Program-made: the position numbers and the translations under genes
The notes under the pieces: model-generated
Database searches by the model: none
What the model was told of the DNA's origin: nothing
The model's input: only the letters and a program-made list of their open reading frames with translations
Source: Arabidopsis thaliana
Lineage: Eukaryota; Streptophyta; Magnoliopsida; Brassicales; Brassicaceae
Length of the DNA: 64,000 bases
NCBI RefSeq assembly: GCF_000001735.4
Contig: NC_003074.8
Location: 4,278,101-4,342,100, forward strand
Direction: 5' to 3'
Shown: piece after piece, positions 47,701-60,371 of the stretch
Layout of the letters: each line of letters begins with the position of its first letter
Numbering within the stretch: the first letter of the stretch is position 1

Positions 47701-50700
47701 TCGGGGGTTGAATGAACACATGCACAACAAAGCAACCCAACCTCGGCAATTGCACCAGGAAGGATATTTGTCTGAACAAACTTTGATATCTTTTTCAAGG
47801 CCTGTGAGAGATTAAAACATACAAGCAATCATACTTCTCTTCCAACAAAAAGTATAAGGAGTTTCTAAAGTAACAGCGACAAACCAACCTGGTTATATAG
47901 AGATCCAGATAGCCTTCCAAGTAGGATTTCAAGCATGCAATAGTAATATGGACCATCCTCAACCAAAAACGTTCCTGATGTTGCAGATGAACTTAGGCCT
48001 TCATTTCTGCAGTGTTAGAAAGTCTTAATATTATTAATAATAGAGGGAAATCAAATGTTATATACAAAAAGGAAGAGACCACAATCATGAAGCAGATTGA
48101 AAGAAACCCTGAGTGCAATATATTACTTACATAACACTGTTGGGTTCCAAATGCTGTAACAAAGCAATCAAACGACACAAAAATTCATCCAGCCACTCCG
48201 AGAAGGAAGCCATTGTCATGAATGATAAGTCATCAGAACTATCGTCCAAAACAGCCATCTGCAACATGCAAGGACAAAACCCACCGATAAAGAAAGAAGT
48301 CTTTTGAACAGTGAATGTTTAAAAACTTTCAAGGTAAAAGAGCTTACATTGGAAAATATGGAGCCAATTAGTTGCATAGTGGCCAAGGTTTTAGGGGGGT
48401 CATTGGCATCCATACCAAGCAATGCATTTGATAGAGAAATCCCAATAAGATCAAGAAACATCCTATCGTCCACATCACCACCAAGATCTTGTGATTTAGC
48501 AGTTGACATGGAAGACTGCAGGATTGACCGGCCAGCAAATGCTACGGACATCATAGCAGTTTTCAACTGGTGGGTGGCAGTTGTCTGACTATACATAAAC
48601 AAATATAGATGAGAACTTTCATCTTAATGGAAACAGATAAAGTAAAAGGATACAAAAGTTTGTATGATAAAGAAGGGAACACAAATTACAAACCGTTTCC
48701 AAAGCCAAATGGAACCGAGAAGCCACAAAAGGAAGGACCAAAGAAGGCTCCACATAAGACAACATGGATGTCGCTGCAGCAACTGTTTCGGAAAGATGTT
48801 CGTTCTTGCTATATTGACCACGATCAATCAACTTCAACACCACGCCAACAAAAGCTACCCTTTCCGGCTTTCCTAAACAGGTTGCTGGCAGACTATCTGG
48901 ATCTCTGTAGCAATAGGATCTAATCAAGAGACCGCCAATTTGATTGAATGCATTAAAATAATGGTGATATTGCTCTTTTCTTACTGCTGCTCACGCTGTA
49001 AACGCTTTTGGAAAGCTATCACCAGGTGAAGCAAAAACCGTTCCAAGGAATAAGTCCAACGGCCACCATTAGAAGGATGATAATACCTACATTTAAACAA
49101 TACAGAAACAGTAAGTAGAACACTTGTAACTTTGCGGTTTATGTAATCAATACACAAAAGGGTGTCAAAGGTGTAAGTAAACAAACTGTTCTAAGAGATT
49201 GACCAATTTCTCTAACTGCTCATGTGCCGAACTTCCAGGTTTCAGAAAGTATACCTGAATAGATGCCAGGAAATCCATCCCATAAAGAGTTATTAGTCAG
49301 GTACAGCAGAATAATGCAGTAAAATGAAAATGTAAAAGAACTTACAATAGATTGTGCAATTGATTTAGATGGAGTAGTAGTCCTGTTGGAGAACAAGAAT
49401 CTTGTGTTTCTGGGAACATCAACGGAGAAAGGATATGATCCACTCCCATTTGCAACAGGAACCTAAAATTGAATCTCATAAGAATCCTTGTGTGGAGATA
49501 AAGAGAATACAATAATCTGGGAGACAGTAAAGAGCAAGACAGAAGCATCTGAAGACTGAATCTCATTTAATTTCTGTCATCTATACATGCCCAGCTGCAT
49601 TTCAAGCACACCAATTTTTCATCTTCCAATTCAGCTATTTCAGACAGTTAAATGAGAGCAAAATTATATATTTTTTTCAAAATAAAACTGAAGTCAAGAT
49701 CTTTTGTCATTTAGGCTGGAACTCCGAAGACTTAATCATTAGCAACACTAGGAAAACTTCACTCACCTCAAACATATTCAAAAATCTACTGAAAAGCATG
49801 GGCAAGTAAGACTCCCAGTCGATAAAGCTGCAGTTTTTTATCACGCGAGCTAGTACAGATGTCCATTGACTATTCCAAAATTGACAATTTGGTATTGAAT
49901 CCCAGAGCTCTAGAACGTTTTTTATCCACTTTCTACAAGGTCAGAAGAAGAGAAAACGAAGTTCAAATTCACTTGTTAAAATGCGAGAAAATCAGAGATA
50001 TCACTGATCTCCAAAAAAAAAAAAGTTCTTACTCGGAGAAGAAATCCTGATTTTCGGGGTTCGTAGGAAGGAACAATCTCACAAAGCCAGAGCCCTCAAA
50101 CGAGGAATTATGCCAAGGATTCTCCAAAAGAGACCTGGACGTGGATAGAAGAAGATCGAAAAGATGAGCAGAGCTATAGCATTTAATAGACTCTAATTAC
50201 AGCCATCAATCTAGCTACACATACACTCTTAAAGACAAAGAAAGTCCAACTCAATTATCTTTTTTTCTTTAAGGTTTCTAATGAAAAGCTTTAATATAAT
50301 CCCATTACCCCTACTAGTGAAGGCACAACTCTCGACTTGCTCGGGACTGCGACCTTTATTAATCACAGACATCTATACATGTATCCTAATATTACGAGTC
50401 TGATATGGTCTTTATTCATCAATTCACCCAGAGCGATGTGCCATCATAGGGACATCAGGACATCGTATACAGGAGAGAATCGGTGAAAAATATGGTGGCC
50501 ATAATGAAAAACTTTCCAATCTCATAAAAGACTCATGTATGATGAACAAAATGCTTCCTTCCCACATTTTCCAATTCTTTGTCCATAGCAGAAATAAACA
50601 ATGTGCTTTCACATATAAGAATGTAAGCTAGAATAGACAGGATCATGATAGTGTCTTCCTAATTCTCTTGACAATACTAGATACACTAAAGCATGTATAT

Positions 50701-51961
50701 AAGTAATAGCACTACCATGATGAGTGTAAAGATCTCGTGTCAACAACTTACATGAATTCAGACCATATCTCAGATGCGGCCCCTTGTGGAAAAAATCTCC
50801 TACAGGAACGAATGAGGGAGGTAACAGCCATAAAGTGTCGTTGTCTTAACCTCCAACCTTCAGGACCCGGGCTCCTATTGAAGAAAGGAGTTCGAAAACA
50901 TTATACATGAAACAAAACCAAGACATCCAACGGAGCTAGAAAATTTCTACCCCTCATGAGTACCTGAAAAAAAAATCCATAACTTATGCCTGCCAGATAT
51001 CGAAAGAAGACTCACCTGCTGAAATGAGCATGAATCAAGGTATCATACAAGGGCCTCCACTGAACTTTCAAAGACAGCTTCTTACGAAACTTGTTGATCA
51101 GTCTGACTAAAACATTACCCCATCTAACCTATGGTACCATAACCAACCAATCACCCAAAAGGTAAGCATAAAAAATGGAAAAGCAAGGGTATATGAGGAA
51201 ACAGAGCAAGTAGCTGGAGTTCGTTCTGGTATTATTTTTCGAACCTGTGCATACAACTTATTCTCAGATGAATGAAAAATTTGTAAGCCAATTTCCACGA
51301 GTTCACTAACATCTTCCACGGACAATTCACTTTTCGCTCTAACAAAGCTGCAAAAAGAAAAACAAAGGTCATCAGACACGGAATAGCCAAATGCAGCATA
51401 ATAAGAATCATGTATGCCCAACTTACATAAGTGAGAAAACTACAAGACGGAAATTACTACACAATCAATCACAGGTACATAGTGGCTACTGGATAACCAG
51501 TGGAACCAGTCTGTAAAATGATTTCAGACTACTAGACTGCATGGTTTAAGTATAAAATCTGAACCTAACTACAATTTTCACGCAAATTCCAACTGTTTAT
51601 TGAACTCTATCCTAGTCATGTATCGCGAACACCCAAAACCCCCAGCAGTTTATTTCGATATACTGACTCGATTGTAAACTGAGCTAATCGTCTCTCAAAT
51701 TCATCATCCTCGTCTACAAATCCCAATAAGAAGCAGCCAATTCGAACGAGAAAAAATAAAAAAATCAACGAGGTTTATGCAATCAAAATCGAGGACTCAC
51801 AGTTCGATAACGGAGATCCATTTAAGAGTGGCGTAAACAGACTCTGGATCATCGGGTCGGTGCAACTCTTTGACGCATCTCACGACACGCGCGAAGGACT
51901 CTTTCTCCTTCTTCGTCTCCTCCGCTACAGGCGGCGGTAACCATTCATTGTACAGATGCAT
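41704..51961 (-). CDS. PA200: proteasome activator PA200 (Blm10 family)
   Basis: PA200 is a large HEAT-repeat ring that caps the 20S proteasome in the nucleus and opens its gate without ATP. The frame starts MHLYNEWLPPPVAEETKKEK at 51961 (exon 1 is 51801-51961) and is spread over many small exons across 10 kb. Recognisable segments include SWLPEHVTLLARFAGEP in the conserved C-terminal domain (exon 41917-42070), LHSDVNGLFNEWDSWIM (44050-44110) and KYNIHFAGLSRNILRSL near 45080. The last exon (41704-41745, 42 nt) ends SSSSSYFA, the HbYX-type tail (hydrophobic-Tyr-any) that docks into 20S alpha-subunit pockets. Internal exon borders were not all resolved; no obvious break was seen. The size fits the family (about 1800 residues). 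Confidence 0.93.
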
Positions 51962-52671
51962 CGCTTCTTCTCAGTCTCCGTCTTTCGTCGTCTTCAATTT
52001 TATGCAGATTGATGTAGTCTCTCCTCTCTCAGACGCTGAATTTATAAGCTGCGTTTGCTTTTTCAGTTTATTTTCTCTTGTTTTCTTTCCAAGCAAGAAA
52101 AATCATATCCGAGGAAAAGGACAATGAACATACCATAGAAATGAAAACAACTTGAGGAAAAAAAAATTATTGTATTGACTTTACCGTTGACTGGCTACCG
52201 GCAACGGGAGCGGCAGGTACACCACTTACCGAAACCGACTAAATAGGATTTCAAATTAGCCCCTTAAGTTTTACTTATAATACAATTTACCCTTAAACAT
52301 TTGACTTGTGCTATATTGTTTAGATGGAACGCATACTGTCCACAAGTAATTCCGGCCAATAAATTGTGAATTTAAGTCTGACCGTACGGTGGAGACACAT
52401 ACGCATAGATGGATATTTTTGTTGTCAACAGGTGGAAATTTAAGCAGCTATTATTTGTTCATCGAATTAACTTACGTACGTATATGATGACGACATTAAC
52501 ATTGCAGTTTATTCTGTGTTAGGTCGGGGTTTGTGATAGGACCAACGTTCTAAATGAGTGATTAAAAATTACTAAATCATAGATAAACTATCACTAAACT
52601 AATTGCTAACTGAGGTTTAGCAGAAATTCAATGAATTAATAATAATTATTTTGGTTTTAACAATCAACAAA
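51962..52671. other. PA200 leader and promoter, then intergenic
   Basis: The CT-rich region 51962-52080 (plus strand) is the likely PA200 5' leader on the minus strand. The rest to the tRNA holds no gene or motif that I recognise. Confidence 0.5.
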
Positions 52672-52743
52672 GTCGTTGTAGTATAGTGGTAAGTATTCCC
52701 GCCTGTCACGCGGGTGACCCGGGTTCGATCCCCGGCAACGGCG
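52672..52743 (+). tRNA. tRNA-Asp (anticodon GTC)
   Basis: All arms fold: acceptor GTCGTTG with CAACGGC, discriminator G at 52743, anticodon stem CCCGC/GCGGG around the loop CTGTCAC (anticodon GTC at 52705-52707), and T arm CCGGGTTCGATCCCCGG. Internal promoter boxes A (TAGTATAGTGG) and B (GGTTCGATCCC) are present. No intron. A T-run (TTTATTTTTATTT) follows as a Pol III terminator. Confidence 0.98.
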
Positions 52744-54269
52744 TTTATTTTTATTTCCCTTTTTTGTAATGGGCCGTTTCTGTACCTGAAAAGAAGTCTT
52801 TATAAGCCCATAAAGACGAACTAATAGGCCCAAATTTGTGATCTTAATATATTATGGACTCTGTTTTCTTTTTCGTAAGCTCTTCAATTCTTAACTGTTT
52901 ACACGCAAAAGTGCCATAGTGGTTAACACTTAAACCAAATAAAGACACCTGAAATGTTGGAAAATATATGACTCTCAGCAGTCAGCATCACGTAATCGTC
53001 GTTGAGCCGCGCTATCTATTTTGTGCATTTTTCTTTAATATGTACTCATAAGGGTTTTTTTTTTGCATGAGCATAAGCAGCGATAAGTTGATACATGAGA
53101 ATGTTTACGTGTGGACGGAAGTAAATTGTTTTGCACTTGAAAAGATAAATTTTATGAGTCAATGCCATTAAACATTCTTATTACAAGTTTATTTTCTCGA
53201 AGTTGCATCTGAATAACATTGTAGTATTGATTACGAGATTGAATTTATCTCGAATAGTGAGTCTAATGAGTGTACACATATCGGATTTTGGATGGGACCA
53301 TAAAACACGACGTGGTATTTGATAATTATAATTTATTAAGTACTGTACTGTCTGTCTGTGTTCCGAAGATAATGTTAAACAAATAACACCACAATCTCCT
53401 ATAGAAAGACAAACCTGTCCTCATAACCTAAACCAAAATTTTCATTCACCTTAGGGTGAATATGTCATATAAGGTAATAAAGCCAATCTTGTAATAACAT
53501 ATAGAATTATAGATATGATTCTATAATTAATTAACCCAAACAATAAGTAGATATCTATATTAAAAATCAAATCAAATCTAGTAATCGGAAAAAAAACGAA
53601 CCGTCCCTTTCTCCACTCAAGTAGTTAAATTGGTTCTGTGAAGGAAGATAAATCCGCTGTTCCTCTCCTCTCTCTCTCTCTTCCCGTTTTCACTTTTGTT
53701 CGTTCTCTGGCGGCCGATCCCGTCGCTCGCTACCTTTTAAGATATTTTTTTTATCTAATGAACCTGAAATTGTAATTAGGCATATAATTGGGGATTATTT
53801 GCTGAAATTCTCATTTCTAGATCGAAAAAAGCGAATAATTCGTTTTCATTTGATTCTTGCCTAATCTTAGGGTATGTCCTCCCCCTTGATCTGTATAGTT
53901 TTTTTGATGTTGTGATTTGTTAGGGTTTGTGAATTAATTGTTTCAGATTGGGTTTTGCTCCTTTTTCCATTTTTGTCTGCTTTAGTTTATAGGTTAGGTT
54001 TCCGGATTTTGTGTTGGAGTTTCTAATTTTGCTTTGAATTGGATTATTAGCCCATTACGTTTCCTAGGCATAGACATTGATCAATTGCACGGTGAATGTT
54101 TTAACTTTTTAAGCTGTTTTGATTTCCTTAAACTGTTCACTGATTACTATTTATGTGCAGTTTATGCCCCCATTTTTGAGTAGGGATGTAGAATTTCTTG
54201 ATTTAAAAGCTTTAATAATATGGTTTGTGTGTTTGTATATGCAGGTGTCTTTATTTATCTACCAAAAGA
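52744..54269. other. intergenic, then WD40-gene leader
   Basis: TAATGGGCCGTT (about 52767) and AAGCCCATAAAG (about 52804) are site II-like, but no gene start is evident near them. The leader of the WD40 gene begins about 53650. It has a leader intron from 53872 (GTATGT) to 54244 (TATATGCAG). Confidence 0.5.
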
Positions 54270-56503
54270 ATGTCTAATTATCGAGGAGATGATGCTGAGT
54301 ACATGGAAGACGTAGATGATGAGATGGAAGATGTTGAAGATGATATGGATGAGGAGTTTCGTGGTGATGATCTTGGTGCTTCAGATTCTGACGTTGAAGA
54401 ATTTGACTATTCGGTTAGTATGATGAGATGGAACATGTTTTGTTGGCTATGCTACTTTCTAATCTCATTTTACAGCTTTTTTTTTTTTTAAACTATGTTT
54501 TAATTTCGTGTTATATGGTTTCAGAACAATAAAGTAGCTGATACCACGGCTGAGCAAGCTCGGAAAGGGAAAGATATCCAGGGGATTCCGTGGGACAGAC
54601 TTAATATTTCTAGAGAGAAATACAGACAAACTAGATTAGAACAGTATAAGAATTATGAAAATGTCCCTAATTCTGGAGAATCATCAGAAAAGGTAAGGGT
54701 TATATCCTCTGATCCTCTATTTGTATTAGTGTTCAGGTTAGCTCAGTCACCTAATACATCATTTTGTATGGATTCAGGTTTGCAAGGTCACACAGAAAGG
54801 AGGACTATTTTATGACTTCTGGCGGAATTCACGATCTATTAAGTCTACTATACTACATTTCCAGGTTTTTTTTTTTTAATATTGAGAGCTCACTAACTTG
54901 GACTAGTTGATAGTCTTTCTCTTTCTGATTGGATTTATTTATTGTGTTTGGCGTGATTGTGGACATAACATTTGTCTACTGCTAAAAACCTCCATCTGAT
55001 CAAGAATTTTTATTGGTGTCATAGCTGAGAAATTTGGTATGGGCAACTTCTAAGCACGACGTGTATCTTATGTCAAATTTTCTGGTTACACATTATTCTT
55101 CTCTAACGTCTGGAAAGCATGAAGTTCTCAATGTCCGTGGTCATGTTGCGCCATCTGAGGTTGGTTTTTGTCAGAATGTAGAAGTTCTACATTACTGTAA
55201 CTCTATGTGGTGCTGAACTGCTTTTGCTGCATTTAGAAACATCCTGGAAGTTTACTTGAAGGATTTACGCAGACTCAAGTAAGTACACTTGCAGTAAAAG
55301 ATGACTTTCTGGTTGCTGGCGGGTTTCAAGGAGAACTTATTTGCAAGGTAACTCTAGATTTATCTATCACGGATTAATCACATTATCGACTTGCAATTCT
55401 GTTCTATGAGATTCATCTGTTTCCACTTTGGTTCAGCATCTTGATAGACCGGGTGTCAGCTTTTGCTCTCGTATGACTTATGATGATAATGCTATAACCA
55501 ATGCTATTGAGATCTACAACAAACCCAGGTTTGTGCTAGTCCTTTGCCCGAAAGGTCCACATTAAGTTGTTAGAGTCACTGCTTGTAACTTAGTTTTGGC
55601 TTCTGTTTACAGTGGTGCACTTCATTTTACTGCGTCAAATAATGACTGTGGAGTTAGAGACTTTGACATGGAGAGATACCAGCTTGTTAAGCATTTCCGT
55701 TTTCCTTGGCCAGTGAATGTAAAGTCCTTATTTGTTTCTTGGTTTGCTTTTGATCTCTTACACTTGCGGAAAATAGCATGAGTTACAGTTAGGCTTTTAT
55801 AACCCCATTTCTTCTTCAGTGTACCTAATCCAAGTGATAAAGGTACATGTGTTTTGAATCATTTAACAAAAATGGTATTCTCTGTTTTCAATTTGTTGGT
55901 ACAGCACGCATCTTTGAGTCCTGATGGTAAATTACTGGCTATTGTTGGAGACAACCCGGAGGGCCTTATTGTAGACCCCAACACAGGAAAGGTACATATT
56001 TGCGGTCCTGGACATAAGTGTGTGAGATACTCAAATGGTTTGTCACCACGTGTGTGCTTTATAGTTCCACATCTTTGGAATTTCTGCAGACGTTGGAAAC
56101 ACTATCAGGACACTTGGACTTTTCCTTTGCCTCTGCGTGGCATCCGGATGGAGTCACTTTCTCTACAGGAAACCAAGATAAGACTTGTCGTGTATGGGAC
56201 ATCCGTAACCTATCTCAGTCTGTTACTGTCTTGAAGGGTAACCTGGGAGCAATCCGGTCAATCCGCTACACATCAGATGGAAAATACATGGCCATGGCTG
56301 AACCGGCTGACTTTGTCCATGTCTATGATGTCTCAAACGGGTATGAAACAGAGCAGGAAATCGACTTCTTTGGGGAAATCTCTGGAATATCTTTCAGCCC
56401 TGACACAGAGGCGCTATTTATTGGGGTATGGGACCGCACTTATGGTAGCCTCCTTGAGTTTGGTCGGCGCAGGAACTATTCCTACCTTGACTCGTATCTT
56501 TAA
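54270..56503 (+). CDS. WD40-repeat (transducin-like) protein, 447 aa
   Basis: Exons: 54270-54413, 54525-54692, 54778-54864, 55025-55159, 55237-55347, 55437-55528, 55613-55718, 55905-55991 and 56090-56503; total 1344 nt with one open frame. The N-terminus is highly acidic (MSNYRGDDAEYMEDVDDEME...). WD40 blades follow, the clearest being HASLSPDGKLLAIVGDNPEG, FASAWHPDGVTFSTGNQDKT-CRVWD and SIRYTSDGKYMAMAEPAD. The end is RRRNYSYLDSYL. It matches the plant-conserved family of At3g13340. The molecular role is unknown to me; the acidic head and propeller suggest a scaffold or substrate receptor, but no DWD-box match was checked. Confidence 0.9.
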
Positions 56504-57620
56504 GCTAGAAGAGAAGTATACACAACCCTGTCCAATGAAGAAAAGAGAGCTCATTCAGCAACCAGTGAACATGACAGAAGCAAAGCATAGATATATGGAT
56601 ATCTCAAAGATGTAAATGATGTGTTGTGCAAATGCTAGTTAGTTAGTGTCTTTTGTTTCCTTCTCCGGCTGGTGTGTTATTTTCCTTATGTCTGGTTATG
56701 TCTGGTCTCAAAAGGTTCAAGATGTGTACAGAAAGGGCTGGTTCAGTGGTGGCACAGACTGGATTAGGACTTGAGGGTGGCTCCGCAGCGGGTTCTGGAT
56801 TCAAAGTCGGGAGGATCATTGTTGTTGTGTTTGGTGGCTTGTGATCTTTTCTTTTTGTTCCTTGTACTTGTGGTTGTTGTAGGAACTCGAGTGTTTAGAT
56901 CCTGTTCTGAGTTTAGAATTTGGAGATACTTAACTAAATTAAAATAAATTAATAATAGTCCTTTGTTCGTTATAATTCGATTACAAACCCTAATAACAGA
57001 TGATTTCTCTAATCACTAAACAACAATGGTGATGTGTCGTATACTACTTTTGGAAATTACGTCCATTATTAACATAACTCAATGTTCATATTTATAACAT
57101 GAAATATTTATTGTGGTATGAAACAGAGCAGGAAATCGACGTCAATACCGGCCTTAGGTCCTATCAGACTACTTATTGGTTTGTCAAGATCTCATCTCGT
57201 GACAGCTTAGCTTCCGTCCATCTGAGAGAACCATTGCATGACCGCAAAACCTTGCTCCACGCCTCCACCGCCGAACTTTGAGCTTAATAAAGATACTACA
57301 GACGGGGACTTAATAAAGATACATCACATATCATCAAGTAACATAACGAAAAGAAACATATGCGCCATGTTTTTGAAGAAAGATCTGGATATATGGATAT
57401 GCCTGTAATTCACTACAAAAATGGCACTTACTAAAAGAAACAACAAGAGAGACACTAGTTCACAGTTAGTAACCTCCTCACTAGCTCTAAAGCCATAATA
57501 AAGCTGACAAATCCTCCAACTGATAGAAAACATTACATTTAGAAAGAAAAAGAAAACAAGTTCTATAGAGAAAAGGAAAAATGTTACAACAGACACGTAA
57601 GACAACAAAAGGGAGAAAAG
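56504..57620. other. convergent 3' ends and a patch of captured gene sequence
   Basis: The WD40 3' UTR runs to about 56900. At 57115-57140 a 26-bp exact copy of the WD40 coding sequence (56340-56365) stands alone. It is followed by a GC-richer patch to about 57285 and a short repeat CTTAATAAAGATA (57282 and 57309). The HMGB10 3' UTR comes after. Confidence 0.55.
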
Positions 57621-59704
57621 CTACTGAGCCACTGTAGAAGCAGTAGCTCCTGATTCATGTGAAGACTTATATTCCAACATCTCAATTCTGTATCTCTCCA
57701 CATCCTTAACTCCTTTGTCTTGATAAACCTGTAATGATGAACAAATTTGTAAGCAAACACTGGTTTAATGAAAAAAAAAAAAAAGTGGATATAATTCGAT
57801 GATGATTGGTTACCTGTTTCTCAGATTCAGTGAGATTGCTCCACATGTGTCCTATTTTCTTAGTGATGGATCGTTCTTGTCCATGGTACTCAGGTTTAAG
57901 CCTCGCGTACTGCTCAGCAAAAAAGAAGTTGTAGCCACTCCTGTGGCATTTGGGTTTTTGAGTATCGACTACAGCCAACTTTGATTTCTTCCTATGCCGG
58001 CGTTGTGATGATTGTACAATGGCTGAAGGTGTTTCCATGGTTTGTTGAGACTGACTTGGCGTTTGAGGAATGTGGTAAAGGACACCTTTCAGCTCTTGAG
58101 AACCCAATTTCATCGTCACCAGATAGCCGCTATCAAACTTCCCATCAATGAATCCTTGAACCTCATACCCAACTTGTGGTTCATCAATACCTGCAGGTTC
58201 CACAATGAAGCACAAAGACACACGGTCAAAATTTTACTAGACACACACGCGGTAAACTCAAAACATATAAGGAATGGAATCAAAGGAAAGATAAGTGTAT
58301 ATTTATTTGTTCCAGTCTAAAAGGAGTGAAACAGAGCCAATATTTGTAACACGTTAAACTCAGGAATCTTTGTCACGTGAGAAAACTAATGAACCAGATT
58401 GGGGAATTAAAGGCCTACCAGACATTACTTCTTTAAAGAGAATCTGTAATAATAAACTTCTATCCAACGGAATACTAAATACAACATACTACATACTGAT
58501 GAATGGACAAAGATATGGAGGGAAGAATAAAAAAGCCACAAGAGTTAGAGAAACGTGTCTTATACCTTCCTCAGGGTTTGGAGATTCATTGGCAAGGCTC
58601 TTCAATGCTTCATCTGGAAAAGCATGAGAATTTTGGCTTATCTCAGTATGTAACAGAGCAACGAAAGAAAAGGTAAGACAACGATAAGAATTTTAGTGCT
58701 GAAATAGACCTGTTGATTGGAGTGAAGACACCGGTTTTTCAAGGTAATACACATGTTCCAGCTGAAAAAGAAACTTGAGATAATACTTCCTCAAGACAAA
58801 CGATGCACTTGTTATCGTTGTCGGAAAACTGAATGCACCAATCACTTCTTTCCATTTCCGATCCTTCACCACCTAGAGTAAAAAAAACATACACACTTCA
58901 ATACTCAATGGAACAATATTAATCTCCCAAAAGTATGATTAACGGTAACATGAACTCATTCATACCCTTTCGATACCACCTCGAGACGTAACCTCGATGA
59001 AAAGCCGATGCAGATCAAGAGTGTTTCCTCCCACAGTAGGAACCCTTTTACAGAGACGGAAAATGTTTCATTACCAGACAGTGATCAATTAATAAACACA
59101 AGAGACAAAACAACACACATTAAGCCTAAACTCGTTCATAGATATAATTACAGTATCCAGATTAGTAAATACTAAATCCAGTTTGATTTCATTTCCTTAT
59201 GAACAATATAAACAGGTAAAGAATACGATAAATCTAATTCAACAGACGATACACATGACATAACGCACTTCCTGCTTAAACTTCACCAATCCGGAATCCA
59301 CTAAACCCTAATTGACAATTTTCAACATTTCACTGAGCAACAAAATCTAATTCTATTGCTTTCAATCTCACCAAACAATATAACAACACCTCAAGCCTTA
59401 AATCCCTAACCAATCTTCGGGAGAGATACAAACAAACAAAGTTGGGTTTTTTCTTCCACAATCTTAAACCAAACGAAAAGGTCTCACAAAAATGTGAAAA
59501 GGGTAAGAAAGAAACTGACTTCAAAGTCTTGCTGGTTAATCCGAGGAAAGCTCGGAGCTTTTCCCAGAAGAGAGCAGAGTTACGGACAAGATCATCATAT
59601 TTGGCAGGAACAGAGGAATCGTCGCATCTCTTGTTGTCAGAAGGATAACCATTAACGGGCTCCACGTGAGTTTGAGAGTAGGGTGGTGAAATATCGGTCG
59701 ACAT
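57621..59704 (-). CDS. HMGB10: ARID-HMG DNA-binding protein (HMGB10 type)
   Basis: A nuclear DNA-binding protein of the plant-specific ARID plus HMG-box family. Exon 1 (59520-59704) starts MSTDISPPYSQTHVEP and enters the ARID domain (FWEKLRAFLG). The next exons continue VPTVGGNTLDLHRLF, TSRGGIERVVKDRKW and FVLRKYYLKFLFQLE. A linker with basic stretch RRHRKKSKL follows. The HMG box starts KCHRSGYNFFFAEQYARLKP and continues through KIGHMWSNLTESEKQ and DVERYRIEMLEYK. The protein ends ASTVAQ at 57621. Gene order supports At3g13350 (HMGB10); the symbol is from memory. The start is the first in-frame ATG after a leader with stop codons. Confidence 0.9.
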
Positions 59705-60371
59705 CTTTTTTTTCTTATGGCCGTCTTGGTAAAGGTAAGAGCAATTGAGACCACCGTATTTCAGATTTTTATTTTTCTTATAAGATTATAAATTGGGACA
59801 AATTGGATAAGGATTAAACGAAATTCACACAAATTTGAATGATTTTATCTTCTGAGATTTTGCCCTAAATCATACAAACTTTTATCTGGGGACTTTAATT
59901 TTATGTCCTTTATATTATTTTTAGTCAAGACACCAATTTTAGTTCCTTCCGTTTTCGGCTTAAATTACTTTGATTAGGTTTAAGACGAAACCTGAGAGTC
60001 CAAGCCCATAGCATAAGCCTCTGCCCCGATTAAACTACTCCCTACAACAATGGCCTATTGTTTTAAAAACCAGACCGGACCGGTTGATTAACCGAATCTA
60101 GATTGAATCAAAAACCAAGATTTAAGTTAAGGTTTTATTACACTCTTGAGTCAAATCACAAAAACCGTCGGCAAACCATTATAACCGGTGATCGGATTCG
60201 ATATCAAAAATCTAGTTCACAAAATAATAATGTCTCTTTAGTTGTTGATGGGAAATTTAAACATCGTAATTTAACTATAACAATGGGGACAATATCCTTG
60301 AGAGACCTTATTTATTACAATCTGGAGAAACAAAAAAAATGTTCGGTAACACAACAAGGAGAAGGAATTTT
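59705..60371. other. intergenic between HMGB10 and WIP3 (same direction)
   Basis: Contains HMGB10 promoter DNA on the minus strand and the WIP3 3' end. GACCGGACCGGTTGATTAACCG near 60072-60093 is a short GC-richer palindromic stretch. No gene is seen; the frame at 60103-60465 runs antisense into WIP3 and is a shadow. Confidence 0.5.

Noticed and set aside
48304..48923. Plus-strand frames over PA200
   Set aside because: They are antisense to coding exons of PA200 and show no domain.
57099..57281. 60-aa frame after the WD40 gene
   Set aside because: It is a chimera of a copied WD40 fragment and other filler DNA, without a promoter or a domain.
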